Origin: Sthenelais limicola
Taxonomy: Eukaryota > Annelida > Polychaeta > Phyllodocida > Sigalionidae
DNA: 64,000 nucleotides
Assembly (NCBI GenBank): GCA_942159475.1
Contig: OW804098.1
Coordinates: forward strand, 79,353,178 to 79,417,177
Direction of reading: 5' to 3'
Below the pieces are notes generated by a model. It was not told the origin of the DNA. It searched no databases and saw only the letters and a list, made by a program, of their open reading frames with translations. Numbering within the stretch: the stretch's first letter is position 1; the number at the start of each line of letters is the position of its first letter. Both the position numbers and the translations under genes were made by a program. Positions 23,121-35,400 of this stretch are shown here, in pieces.

Positions 23121-24267
23121 GATCCAATATTAATGTCTATCCTTAAACAAAGTGTATTTGTGCATGTATGTGTCTCCTTGTCATGTGTATTCCTCTGGAT
23201 TGTCCTCAGTAGAAATACTACTGGGTTTAAGTGGGAGTTGACCTTATTAGGCCGCTCGATATGTTCTGTTTGTGTGTGTGTTGGTTGGGGGGGGGGGGAG
23301 TGCCAGAGTTCAGAGTTCTGTGAGTCCAAATACTTTTGTGGAATATTTACACTATATAAAAAATACATTTTATATATTGTTGTGCTATTTTCTTTTATGA
23401 AGTGGGATATTATATTGAAAACAGAATTATTATTTCAGACCTTGTCTCTGTGGCTAAAGTAATCTTGAATGAAATACTGTGCACATCGCAGTACATTTAA
23501 TAATAATTTAATACTATAATGATATTGTTGTGAGTCAGAAGGCAAGTACCCCATGGGGTGCCCTGTTTTGCTTCAACTAATATCTGGCACATTGAGTAGG
23601 CCTACTAAGCTGAAATGATCAGTATCTGAATATGGAATAGGGGACTGGGTTCTTTTGTCCCCCCCCCTCTCCTCTTCCCTACCATGTCAATAAACATCGA
23701 GACGAGTTAGTTGGTATCCCTCTCCCTAGCTATCTTCGGGCCCTTTATCGTCTTCATGTCAAGTTATCAGTTAATCTCTTTGTGAAGCTTGAAAATGTAT
23801 TCACGAATACATTGATAGTGAGAGAGTGAGAGAGATTAAAAGAGAGGGGGTGATCTAGGGATAAGAATATTGCTGAGCCGAAATGTTCCATGGATTACTT
23901 TAGACTTTTATATAAATAAGACCCGACCCTGAGAGTTCAGGCAGTCTACCTCTAGAGACCAACAAAACCGCTTTTTTGTTAGAAAAAGCCAGAGGCTTCC
24001 CCCAACGAGAATGACCGACGCCTCCTCCCTCCAGTCACGTGGGATATAATAGGAGAACCCGGGGGGGGGGGAGAACCACCATTCGGACGCTTTTTTGAGG
24101 AGTTGACGACTCACTTCTATTGACGGAAATGTAGGTTACAGAAGTCACTCTTCAACTAAGTTTGGACCCAATTCCTGCAGTATTAACAGACATGTGAACG
24201 TGATTATTTAACATTGGCATGACCATAGAGTGAGGGGGATAGGTTTGAAAGCTTATCATTGGAGTAT
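23121..24267. other. Upstream region of the pantothenate kinase homologue, no gene seen
   Basis: It holds a GT-rich stretch with a G-run (about 23266-23300), a poly-C run near 23662 and a poly-G run near 24060. No TATA box or CpG island could be assigned as the promoter of the gene starting at 23120. The frames here lack splice or domain support. Confidence 0.4.
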
Positions 24268-25036
24268 TATTTTTTTTTAAATGTTTTTATTGGCCACATC
24301 ATTGAAGCATACTTATATCAAACAATGTAAACACAGGGGCATGCAGCGTGGCTTTCAAGGCCATGCTAGATGCAATGGACATGTATTCATTATGAAGGGT
24401 GGCATTATGAAAGGTGTATTTTTATTTCTCTTCATCATTTACAAAATTAATCATTTTGGCGAGAAATTGGGTGAGATCTGTCAGCTAGATTTGTTCTTCC
24501 CAGGTACCCTAGGCATATTTTGTACAAAACCACACAATCGCATTCACAAAAAGCTTAATTCTTCCTTCCCATTCACTGGTAAAATACAGACTAAAATAGT
24601 TAACAATATGGTTGAAGATTATTTCTTCAACCTTTGACGATATAGAGACATGTTTAAAAGATATCAGTCTGTTTAAACGTTATCATCAATAGTGACTCCT
24701 AGGTGTTTGTAGGAGTTTTTACGATCTATTTCATCAGCACCTATAAAACTTATTTTTAACACTATCATCACCATTTCTTCTTTTTCTACCAATTTCCATG
24801 AATTTACTCTTCTTGATGTTCAACGAAATTATATTTTCTCTACACCAAATATCAACACTACTTAGATCAGTTTGGATCTCATCAGATAAGGTATCTGTAT
24901 TTGCATTGGAATTATATATAACAGGGTCATCAGCAAATGGGTTAATCTTGGAGTGTTTTATCCACCTGTGTAAGTCATTCATGTAAACCTGCTCCCGAAT
25001 GGCCCGAAGCATTACTGGCCAACTTGACGTTCTCAT
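24268..25036 (-). mobile_element. 5'-truncated LINE fragment
   Basis: The fragment is read on the minus strand. The region 24734-25036 encodes the middle of a reverse transcriptase: YMNDLHRWIKHS, then FADDPVIY (the YADD box), then SLNIKKSKFM. It ends toward 24268 with a T-run on the plus strand (poly(A) tail of the element) and TTTTTATTGG. The 5' part, including the endonuclease, is missing. The frame breaks after the RT palm, so it is a dead copy. Confidence 0.75.
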
Positions 25037-27240
25037 GGAAGCTCAGAGCAAGTATTGTGAATGATTTTCTACCTTTGCTTAATTTCGCTCATAATTACTA
25101 CACCCGCGGACAGAATATGGAGGCAGGACTGGAGTTGTAAAAACTTTATTGAGTTATTATGAGGTAACATGAAGAGGTTAATTACCTCAGGTGAGGATTA
25201 TTAGTAAGAGGGCAATTAAAATGAATTACCTGAATTGAAATAAAATTTTGGAATATTACTAATTGAGAAATAAATGTAAAGTCGGTGAGAGGAGTGGTGT
25301 TGGTAATTTTGGTGTGGGTGGGTGGGTGCAAATAAATTTTGTGTGTGTGCCTCTGCGGTCTGAACAGAAGTGAGTGACCGTTGTGAGATTTGTATGTGAG
25401 TGTAGTATTCTGTCCGAAAGAAGGCAGCAATGATGTGCCTACATTCCTTTATAAACATTTACATTGAGGAGGAATAGAATAAAGTACCATCTGTAAAAAT
25501 AGACATGTCTTCCAGATTACCCTTCTGTTCAGCTGCATTCCCAGCTAAAGCTATATAGCCAAAAATAAATTTCCGGGATTTTTTCCCCCTTTATCCTGAG
25601 TATTGTAGAATGGAAGTTTCAAATAAAGAAAACGTAGAGAAATTCCTCGAATTTCCTGAGTTTTTCATGAATTTATGGCTTTTTCTAGAATATTTTTATG
25701 AATTTGTTTGTTACTGATCTACACTTGTAATTTGGATTGAAGGGGATTAACAGTGCAATCAGTTGGCTTCTTAATATACCTATTAAACAGGCGTTATCCT
25801 TACATTTTCGATTCCAAAACAATTCCCAAAGTTTAAGAAGATGATAGAGTCAGACTTTAAAAAAGTGAGATTTTGGCGGGTCATCTAAATGATTATTTTG
25901 GGAGATTTTACACCAAGAAGAACAGGTCAAAATCCTTTAAAACTCTATCTGGGTAACCTTTGGATGAGTCAGGAATGAATAGAACACTAAATAGACAATT
26001 TCATTTTTTTACGGAAATTAGCTGAGAATGCAGCTTTAAGTCATTTTTTCATTAGTTGTACATGCGATTTGTTTGTTCTACTTTTTGTTAGTTTCAATGA
26101 ACCCCCATCAACTCCTTTTATTAAGTATTCTTAACAATTAGGCCTACTATATGATCTCCAGATCCAGTTTCAATATTACTAAACATTTTCATCTATGCAA
26201 GCAATATAGGGATGACACAGGTAAAAGATGTCCAGCTGTAAACAAGAGCCGTGTATTTTGGTCTCTTAACAAAGAAAAGAAAAACGTTTCTCTCCTTTCC
26301 TACCCTTATATAGGCATGCACCCATAACTGACAAGCTCTTTTAACTGAACATCTTAATGGTCATGAGATATGATGAATGCAGAATGTTTTATAATTCGAA
26401 CACTTGTTCTGTCACAACATTTAACATGATAGCTAATTTTATCTAAATAATTAATATCTAAAGATGGTCACGTCGTATTTTCATTGACAAAGTCTAGTTT
26501 TCCTGTTTTAGCAAATTAGTCACTCTTGCTCCTCTACCTCCAAGCAATCACAGGTAGCTAGGTCGTCAAACGTTAATCATTGACCAGTGTATGGCATGGG
26601 GTCCAAAAATACCCAAACATATTGTAATCTTAGTTAATTAATTAATAGCTTTGCCTCAGTCTTCCTATTAAATATAAAAGCATTCCTTTTACCTGTACAC
26701 ATCCTGATGTCATCATGGCACAAACATATTGAAACATCAGGCGGGTCGACATGTTTAGATCTAAAGTAAACAAACCTTTCCCGAGTAGCTTAGAAGAGGC
26801 GGTTTATTCGTCCTTTAACCACCGTTTGCAAAGACGGAGTCTGCAACTACCATCATTTTTAAAACATTCTTATCGGCCATTTACAATATTCAACAATTCA
26901 ATCTCATATTATATATTATGCAATATTCCATACGAGTTGTGGGCATGCGTTGCCATTTTCTTATAATTGTTTATAAATATTTTTGTTTTCATTTATTCTT
27001 GTGAAACAATTTAATGTTTTATTTATTTATTTATTTATTCATATTATTTATAATTTAGCTGTGTCATTTTCTATTATTTATCAATCATCCGGATCCCCAT
27101 TGATATACATGTATTGAAAAGGCATAATTATGTTTTTAATGATTATCATGGTACAATGAAGTCTAATAATAAGATTGCGAGTTCATTACATTTACTGAGA
27201 TTAACACGCCCTTTTAGGCTCACATGATGTCCCAAATGGA
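25037..27240. other. Intergenic, AT-rich, no gene seen
   Basis: It contains a GTGGGTGGGTG patch near 25312-25350 and a TTTA microsatellite near 27018-27040. Frames are short and without splice partners. Confidence 0.45.
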
Positions 27241-27252
27241 GGATCGTCCGCA

Positions 27253-27260
27253 TATAAATA
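27253..27260 (+). promoter_or_regulatory. TATA box of the Ly6-like gene
   Basis: TATAAATA lies about 30 bp before the presumed start of a non-coding exon that ends at a consensus donor (27401). Position and strand fit the Ly6-like gene downstream. Confidence 0.45.
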
Positions 27261-27284
27261 CTGGCTTTACTGTATCGGTAAGGC

Positions 27285-27400
27285 ACCATTTGCAACCAAG
27301 TTAGAATCAAAAGTTACACCTGTAAATTCCCTCTCCTACTCTATTCCCCACCCTGCATCCATGGTATCCTAGACAGTCAGACACGGGAGCCACACAGGAG
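27285..27400 (+). other. Probable non-coding first exon of the Ly6-like gene
   Basis: The stretch after the TATA box ends with CACACAGGAG before GTAAGT (27401). The matching acceptor is TTCTTATACAG ending at 28845, ten bases before the ATG. It contains a four-codon upstream ORF near 27359. The transcription start is estimated from the TATA distance. Confidence 0.4.
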
Positions 27401-28855
27401 GTAAGTCAGCGGATAACTGTATATAAACATACTCCTCGCACCAGTTCTATTTTTAGTTCCTCTCTCTGCATCTCTCTCTTCTAAATCATAGGTGAATGGG
27501 GAAACATTTAGAAATATCAAGTTGCTTGGAAGTTCGGGTTAATCAAAGGACAAACCAATCAATAGGATAAAATTGAAGCGGATTATGAAATAATTACCGA
27601 ATTGTTAAGACGTATTTCGGTAGTACACAGACAGGACACTTCCAAGTTAAATTTCCACGAGGCTATACATTTGTCCAACCATGAGTAACTTAGGTCTTAA
27701 CTTTTACTTTAAGAGTTTTTCGACAAGCTTTAGTGATCTAATCCAAATTTATGCGAGAAACATGTATAACAATAGTTGTATGCATCTATATGTGTACTTA
27801 TATCAATATCCTTATGGAGTGGATGAAATTAATATCATCTAGGATAATGTAACTTGGAGAAGAAGTCGACTTTTTGTCAAATTCAATTTTAGAATTTGGG
27901 GCATTATAATTCATGGCGTTCTATTAAATCTATTACTATGTAGGACGTTGTTGGCTACAGCCATAAACAATGTTCCTGGATCTCCTGTGAGGCACCAAGC
28001 TTTAGATCCCATACATGTGTGATATTTGGGTTAGAGACGGATCCAGATGCTGTACCTACACCTCACACGTGTCTCTCCTCACACCTGCCCTTCCACCATC
28101 TGTGAGCACCAGTGGCATAGTGTATGTATCTTTTATTATAGGCTCATTATTATGTTTTGAAAATTATTCCGAAAGTGTTTGTGTTTAATGATAAATATAG
28201 TTTTTTTATTATATACTTTAACGTGCTGCCATTTGTATCTTTGTTATAGGATATCCATTATTATTTTGAAAGATTCTAACATTCTATTATTTTTAATGAT
28301 AGTGATCGTTATTTTATCTAATTTTGTTTAAATTTGAAGTTGGGTAATCGCGTAATATCAGTTTACCGATATTATGATGAATTTAATTGAGGATATCTTG
28401 ATTTGAATATTTTATGTTTAGTTTGACATGTATTGTTCCTGATAAATTGTGTGCGTTATTGATCTTGCATTTTAAAATTTGATAAAGCTGTATTCTTAGA
28501 TGATTTATATTATTATAATTTAAACCTTAAACACAGATCACGTGACCTGTGATTTAACTTCGCCGTTGTTTCATGCATCGCCAAATAATTTGTAAACGGT
28601 GCTTTTACTTTTTTTTTTTTAAATTTACGCTTTTTTAATTTTCATAAAAAGTGTGTTTTCCGTTTGAACTCCTTTATCTGGTGCCAAACGTTTTTCAATA
28701 AGCATTTGAATGTTCATCGCAATATTAAACATATAAGACCTTTTGTGTTATCTTTACCCTGGTAAATAAGAGACTACATAACATTGTAAGGTACTTGTTT
28801 TATAGGCTAATGTTTTTATTTTATTTTTTATTTTTTCTTATACAGAACAAGAAGG

Positions 28856-30775
28856 ATGTTTCGGCATATTCTGCTAGCGGGTTTGGTCCTCATTCTTGCC
28901 ATACATGGTAAGTTCGTACTTTAATAACTATATCAGAACATTCAGACAGTGAGAACGGCAGCCGGAACTATTTTATTCAGATTTTTCAAAAAGCGACACC
29001 AGGTCATTAAAATAACTTTATTTTTTGGTAGCATGAGAAAAAGCATAATTGGGGCTTTATTGGGGGCATTATGCCACAGAAGACGACTGGCTGTCAATTT
29101 CTTCTCTTTTTTTAATGTCATTAAAGGCCAATGCATTATTTAAATATATCATTCTAAAAAACGCATATCCCTGAGGGATGATTTCGTGCGTCGCCTCATG
29201 TACCTCAGGGCTTTAATAAAATAACCGTGAGGTGAAGGGTTTTTAAATATTTTAAGTTTTTCTGCATAATAAGTACACTTTCTGAAGTGATATATGCCAT
29301 AGATATTACCACTAATTCATGAGTGGGTTTCAGTTAAACAAATGGATTTGATTTATTGCACTTTTTTTAATATAAATACTTCATATGTAATGTTCAAATA
29401 TATCTTACAGCGATTCTTAATGACTTATCTATGACATTCAGTCTGGAATAAACAACAATTAATATTTGAAATTGGTGTTTGTCTGGTTCCAGAGAGTGAG
29501 AGTAAAGAGAGAGTGAAGTGTTTCACCTGTCAGTACGTGAGGATGAAGAAGGGACCCAGGACAGAAGTGAGACGGGAGTGTCTGGAACCCAACATGAACG
29601 ATGCCAGGCTCATTCGTATGTGTGCAGGCACATGTATGGTCAGTAGTTTATTTGTTTGTGATACTTTGCTGGCATCCGTTACATTTGCTATAAAATAAGG
29701 ATTGTGTATATATATATATAGACCTGAACTGTGGACAATGAAATTATGTTTCGAACGTCTTTAGAACAATACTCTTACCAAATTTAGAATGTTACTTATT
29801 TGCATTGTTTACCGACTTAAAGACAATACAATGCAAGACAATATAAAAATGCTAGAACGATTTCTTTTGTTTTCTTTTTTTATTCAACATTTTTATACAG
29901 CAAGACATGGTTATTTGTCAAGACCAAAGCTTACGGGGAAAATACCATGCTTTTCTGCTTGGCGCTGTGTCTAGGGTGGGTTTAACTATCTGGGTGCATG
30001 ACTATACTGTCATTAAAAATAAGAGCTAATGGCATCGAAATGATAGTATCTATATTATATCATATTTCCCCTTTTTGTCATTCATAAGAAAAATTAAAAG
30101 AGACTTGATTTTGAAATACAGATTTTCTCAATATTTCTATGTATAGTTTCAGTATAAGATCCAATCACCATAAGTGAAATATATATTTAAATAATTTGTT
30201 AGATTGAATAAATCACTCAAGTCGTCATCTTCGTTTTTTTCGTTTTTTTTTTATCTTAACCGGTCCAATATCTCGCCTCGTGGTAAAGTATATTCAAGTA
30301 TTTAAACTATATCTAATTTTGAGGGGTGGGTTTGGTAATATTGTTAATTTCCAATACAGGAAGATCTATAACCTCTAGCTTTCAGAGTTTTGAGCTTAGA
30401 TTTGGTCCATATATTATCCTTCAACCATCATCATTCAGTGGCCCCAAAAAATGATAGCAATTGGATATGACCAAAAACATAAATCAGTGGAATCGACCAA
30501 ATTGTATTGCAACTGTATTACAGCCTTTGTATATTTCTATGTTCTTGCAGAAAACCTATGTGAGCAATGAGAGGATGGAGTATATAGGACGCTCCTGTTC
30601 AGAGTATTGTAAAGATGGCAGACGCCACCAGATGGAGTATGGTGAGGCAGTAGACCACTGCTGCGAAGGCCCTCTATGCAACGCAGCCAACACTATGGAC
30701 TTTATCAACCTCCTCTCTACAGTCATGGCTCTTGGAGCCTTCGCGTTTTATCACATATTTTTACATCATAATTGA
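28856..30775 (+). CDS. Secreted Ly6/uPAR three-finger protein, likely GPI-anchored (140 aa)
   Basis: Exons 28856-28907, 29493-29638 and 30551-30775 join in phase (1, then 0) with GTAAGT and GTCAGT donors. Residues 1-17 (MFRHILLAGLVLILAIH) are a signal peptide. The mature part has ten cysteines (27, 30, 47, 61, 65, 82, 86, 103, 104, 109) ending CCEGPLCN, the hallmark of the Ly6/uPAR three-finger fold. A hydrophobic C-terminal tail (about 117-137) without a basic cytosolic end fits a GPI-attachment signal, with the cleavage site near 110-113. Such proteins sit on the outer cell surface and bind receptors or modulate channels and complement. The partner cannot be read from sequence. The intron after the signal peptide is typical of the family. 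Confidence 0.85.
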
Positions 30776-31349
30776 AACGTGAAAGGGCTCATTTTTCAGA
30801 TGCATAAATATAATTGTTGAATATTTATTGTTTGTTGTGATGATAAAAATGCATGAAATGACCCTAATTTAAGTTTTACGTTATGGTATTTTGTTTATCT
30901 TATTTAAATGGTACATATGATATATTCATGTAATTAATAAGGATAACAAGTATTGGCTGTTCATGTACAGTGGTTTCATAGATCCCCTTGTTTATATTTT
31001 CTATAATTTTTATTTTCTTTGAGACCATGCAAAAACAATCAGGACTACACTTTGCAGCAAATCATAAGGTAGTCAATAATTCACCTCAAATATCTCCCTG
31101 TAAATATTACCCTTATGTTTTTACTTCACTATCAAGTTCAAATACCCCTATCTAACACTGGAATTTACATTCAACAATTACAAAAACTAGTTATACCAAC
31201 TTCATAGTAAGTTTGTTTATTTTGTGATAACAGTTGTAGAATACACATTAAAATGGCATCCACATTCACATCAAGTCCAAATACAATTTAGTCCAGAATA
31301 ATTGTTCACACAAACAAGATATGGTGCAAATCTATCATTCTTATCAAAT
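30776..31349. other. 3' flank of the Ly6-like gene
   Basis: AT-rich DNA that probably includes the 3' UTR. No clear AATAAA close to the stop was found. No other gene is seen. Confidence 0.4.
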
Positions 31350-32060
31350 GTAAGAAAAAGTGGTGCAAGGCCAAGGGAGATGAATATTATCCCATGATCA
31401 AAACCCAGTTCTTCTAGGTTCAAGGTCACCATTACTTAACACAAAGTATACATGTATGCCTGGGGCAATGACATCATTGTATAGCAAGATCAGTACTTTA
31501 TGGTGCAGGGTCATCATTACCACAAAATTAGGTCAAATGGTCGATACATCTTGGTGCTAGATCATTATTGTTGAGAAATTCCTAGTGCAAAGTCATCATT
31601 ATCACAAGGCCACACCAACAGGTGCCGGGTAGTAATTATCACAAAGAATGTACAGCAATATTTGGTGCAAGGTCATCATTATCATAAGGTCTACACAACT
31701 AGGTGAGACATTATCATGTTTTATCATGATATAAACACTTCTTGGTGCAAGGTCATTAGCATTACAACAAAGAATCCACATCTTGATGCAAATTTCATCA
31801 ATATCACAAGATCAACACTACTTGTTGCAAAGGTCAACATTATCACAACATCAGCACTTAATGGTGCAAGGGCATCATTATCACATGGAGAGCACTACTT
31901 GGTGCAAAGGTCATCATTATTGCAAGATCAGCAAAAAACCCTGGTGCAACTGGATCATCATTTATCACATGGACAGCACTTCTTGGTGCAACATCATCAT
32001 CTTGTATCATAAGATTCTTTGGTGGAGGATTATTATCCTTGGTCAACAATACTTGGTTCA
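31350..32060 (+). repeat. Degenerate tandem repeat, unit about 35-45 bp
   Basis: TTGGTGCAAGGTCATCATTA followed by TCACAAGATCAGCACTAC recurs with drift at least ten times. Examples start near 31500, 31550, 31580, 31660, 31742, 31862, 31899, 31940 and 31984. The histidine-rich open frames are translations of the repeat. It lies between the Ly6-like gene and the 3' end of the 602-residue gene. Confidence 0.75.
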
Positions 32061-32313
32061 AGCCCATTATTGTCATCACTCTGCAGCACAAAGTCAGTAT
32101 TTTGGGAGTATGAACATTGTGTCATTACTGTACCATAATTTCCTACCTGGTTAACTTGTCTGAGGGTACAGTCAATTTGTCTTCGGTCATCACATTCGAT
32201 TTGGCTCATGATCGGAGAATTAAACATTTCTTTGACCCACATATCTTTCAATAGTCTGAGTCACATTCGCCTGGACAATATTATTCCTGTCGCTGGACGG
32301 AATACATTATCTC

Positions 32314-32319
32314 TTTATT
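32314..32319 (-). terminator. Polyadenylation signal AATAAA
   Basis: AATAAA on the minus strand lies about 165 bp after the stop codon of the 602-residue gene. Confidence 0.55.
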
Positions 32320-32482
32320 GTAAATAGTTCATTAGATGCCCAGCATTAGTTCAAAGTCAGTGAGAAATGTAATAATTAAGTGAACAGTAAATAGTAATTG
32401 AAGGAAAAGGTAGACCCGGCATTGCAGCTGAATCTCTTCATGTTTTCATTCATTGTAATATCCTTGGATTTGTCTTTTCTTT

Positions 32483-35400
32483 TTAATACCCCTTTAGGGC
32501 ACAAGATGATGTTGGTAGAATTTGAACTTGTTTGATACGCTGCCTTCTGCTGTTGTTCAGTCTTGTTCCCTTCTCTGGACTCTTGCTCATTGGACGGGAG
32601 GGCATGTAGAGCATTCCAGCTTCCTTAAACATCTTTCCTTTTTTGTAGATACTCTGATTGAGTTGCTCAAGTGTAAGTGGGGCTTTGAATGGATCATGTA
32701 TAGCTAGAGGGCGCTTGTTTATCTGAGAATCACTGTAGTTGATGGAGGACTTGTCAAGGTCCTTTACAGACCTTGCAAAGGTGTGCTTTCTCCGCAGATG
32801 TAATCTGCCATTAGTATGCTGCTTGATTTCATTCATTGATTCTTTTGGTGCTTTTGAAGGCTCTGGCTGTTTTTGAACATCCACTGACAATGATTTTGAG
32901 TACATCAAATCAAATGTCTTGGGTTTTACTTCGGAGATTTTGCTGATATCCATTGCCTCATGAGTTTCATTGCAGCTTAGATTTTCTTCTGGTTTATATG
33001 GGAGAAGTGGAGCCTTCCATTTAAGGCTGACATTCTGACTGATTTTTTGATAGTTAGCAGGGATGCTTGAGGCTGTGAGGTGGAGATTTGGTTTGGGATT
33101 ATAAAAGGGTATTTTTCTGTTGTAAGTATTAATAGGTTGTTTCACAGACTCGGCAGCAACAGGAAGTTGTAAAGTGATCTCTTTTGCCTTATATATATGT
33201 TTCTTACTAGAGTGAAAGTTACCCTTTGTTTTGCCTTTTAATGTGGTGTTTATTTCTGGAGTGGATTTTACTTTTGCCTCCTTTCCCACCACAATCACAA
33301 GCTGGTCTTTCTCACTGTTGGTTCTTGTGTTTCCATTCACTATCCTTGTCTGCTTTAAAACTGTCTTGCTCAACATGGCATGATTCATTGATTCTTTGCT
33401 TGCTTTTTTTGTGTCCTTGTTTTCATTTGATAAATTCATGTGTTTCTTCTGACAAGGCTTGGATTCATATTTTTTGGAGACAGACAGAGATGTTTTATCC
33501 TTTAATTGGTGATTTCCATTAACCTTCTTCACAGGCTTCTGAGGTGATAATTTCATACCTCTCTCAGTTTTTTTTCGTCCTTGAGAATCATCCTTAGGAT
33601 CTGCTTCTGTTTGGTGATTCTCCTTTGGAATACTGCATCTTTTAGGCTTGACTGCCCCCATCGCTGGGATATTCTGCAAGAAGCTGATGAACTTGTCTGT
33701 CTCAAAGCCTATGTCTGGCACAGAAGCATAACTAAGTGTTGAGACTGCAGTGTTGGCAGGTGAAGCATAATAATCATGGAATCTTTCAGCAAAGCTGTCT
33801 ATGTAGTAGCCACAACAACTGCCAGATGCAGGAGAGGGACAGCAAATCTCATCTTGGTTGTGGTTGTTAAGGAGTGGGGAAGTGTCCTCCCCACGGTAGT
33901 GATCAATAAGGAAGCTGGTGTTGGAGCTCAACTTAGAGTTGTCCTCATAGATGGACAGTGAGTCATCCGACATTCCATCCCATGAGTGGTTGGTGCTTGA
34001 GATAGGTGATGTTGCAGTGACCCTAAAAAAATAGATAATTAACAAGTATTAGTACAATTCTAGTAATCTCAATTATGATATTGATGTCATATGGTACCTT
34101 GAATATATGAATTTGTCTATTACTGAACTGATGAACATTCAGTAATTTCATTAAAAGGGTTGTTTTTAATATTAATATAACGAAGGTGGTACAGACAATT
34201 TGAAAAAAACAAAAAAATTAAAAAAAGCAAGTTAAAAGTTCCCATACCAATTAAACATTATGAGACAAATAAAATGTGTTTTGGCGTACGCATTAGAATT
34301 ATGAAAGCCAAGATGGCAGGTTTCATGAAATAAAATCAATGTTTGAAAAAAAAAAAATAATATTAACTATAACACTAGAACGTCTCCATCCCCACCCCCA
34401 TATGACATCACATACAAGTGTAATTATTGCCACAAATAAGGTATAGACACCAAGTGATCAGCCCCTAATCCCCGTTCTGTCCCCCCCAACAATGATTCTG
34501 TAAATACATGTTATTATTTAATCACTAGTTGCCCCCGTTTATTACCGGGTAGACATCCCCTGTTCCCTCCCTCTTCACATCACATGTTTCATCCCATAAA
34601 TTCATTATAAAGTAAGAAATTGGAATTAATAATGTCTAGCGCAGGAAAACAGTGGGCAAACTATTTAAGGCTGAACATATGAAATGAAGTTTTGGGGGAT
34701 GGTGCAGAAACCCCTTCCGGGAAAAACGAAGGCGTTGGTAGCCTTATGCCAAAGAAGCTGCATGGAAAGTTTGGAAATTTTACATCGCTCGGAAAAGAGG
34801 TTTTATAGACTTTGTTGTCATAACAGCATGATTAATCAGGTGGATAACTTACCCTGAGTCAAGAGGCTGACTTGATTTCGGCTTTCTTGTCAGTTCTGTG
34901 CCTGCTCCATCTCTAAAAATGGTGAAAACATCTTATTAATTGATAATAGTCGATGGACATCAAAACCATGAGTCAGCTGATTGTTGTGATCTTTAAGTTT
35001 TATTCAAACTTTATACAATGGTCGTATTTTTGTATTTAAAGATTTTTATTCAGTCAAAAACATTGTGCAACGAGATTACATTTTTCTCAGAGTTTGCTGA
35101 TTCTTATTTTACCAATAATTACATAATTACTAAGAGTGAAGATGTTGTTCACACAAAAAGGTACTCTAAATTTATAGAGGGGTTGTCATTCACACAAAAT
35201 GTTATCTATAGCAAAAATGGAAAGATAAAATACAATAAAATACATAGACGCATAAAAACAAACACGAGCGCGTTGTTCAAATCATGACATTCCTACATAT
35301 TTTACACAATCCATTATATAATTCTGATATTCCAACAAATGTATTCGCACGAGCAGAGTTAATATCCAAATCATGTAACTATATACATATTCCTAGAAGA

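Noticed and set aside
31716..32154. His-rich open frames
   Set aside because: They arise from the 35-45 bp tandem repeat; overlapping frames give similar peptides.
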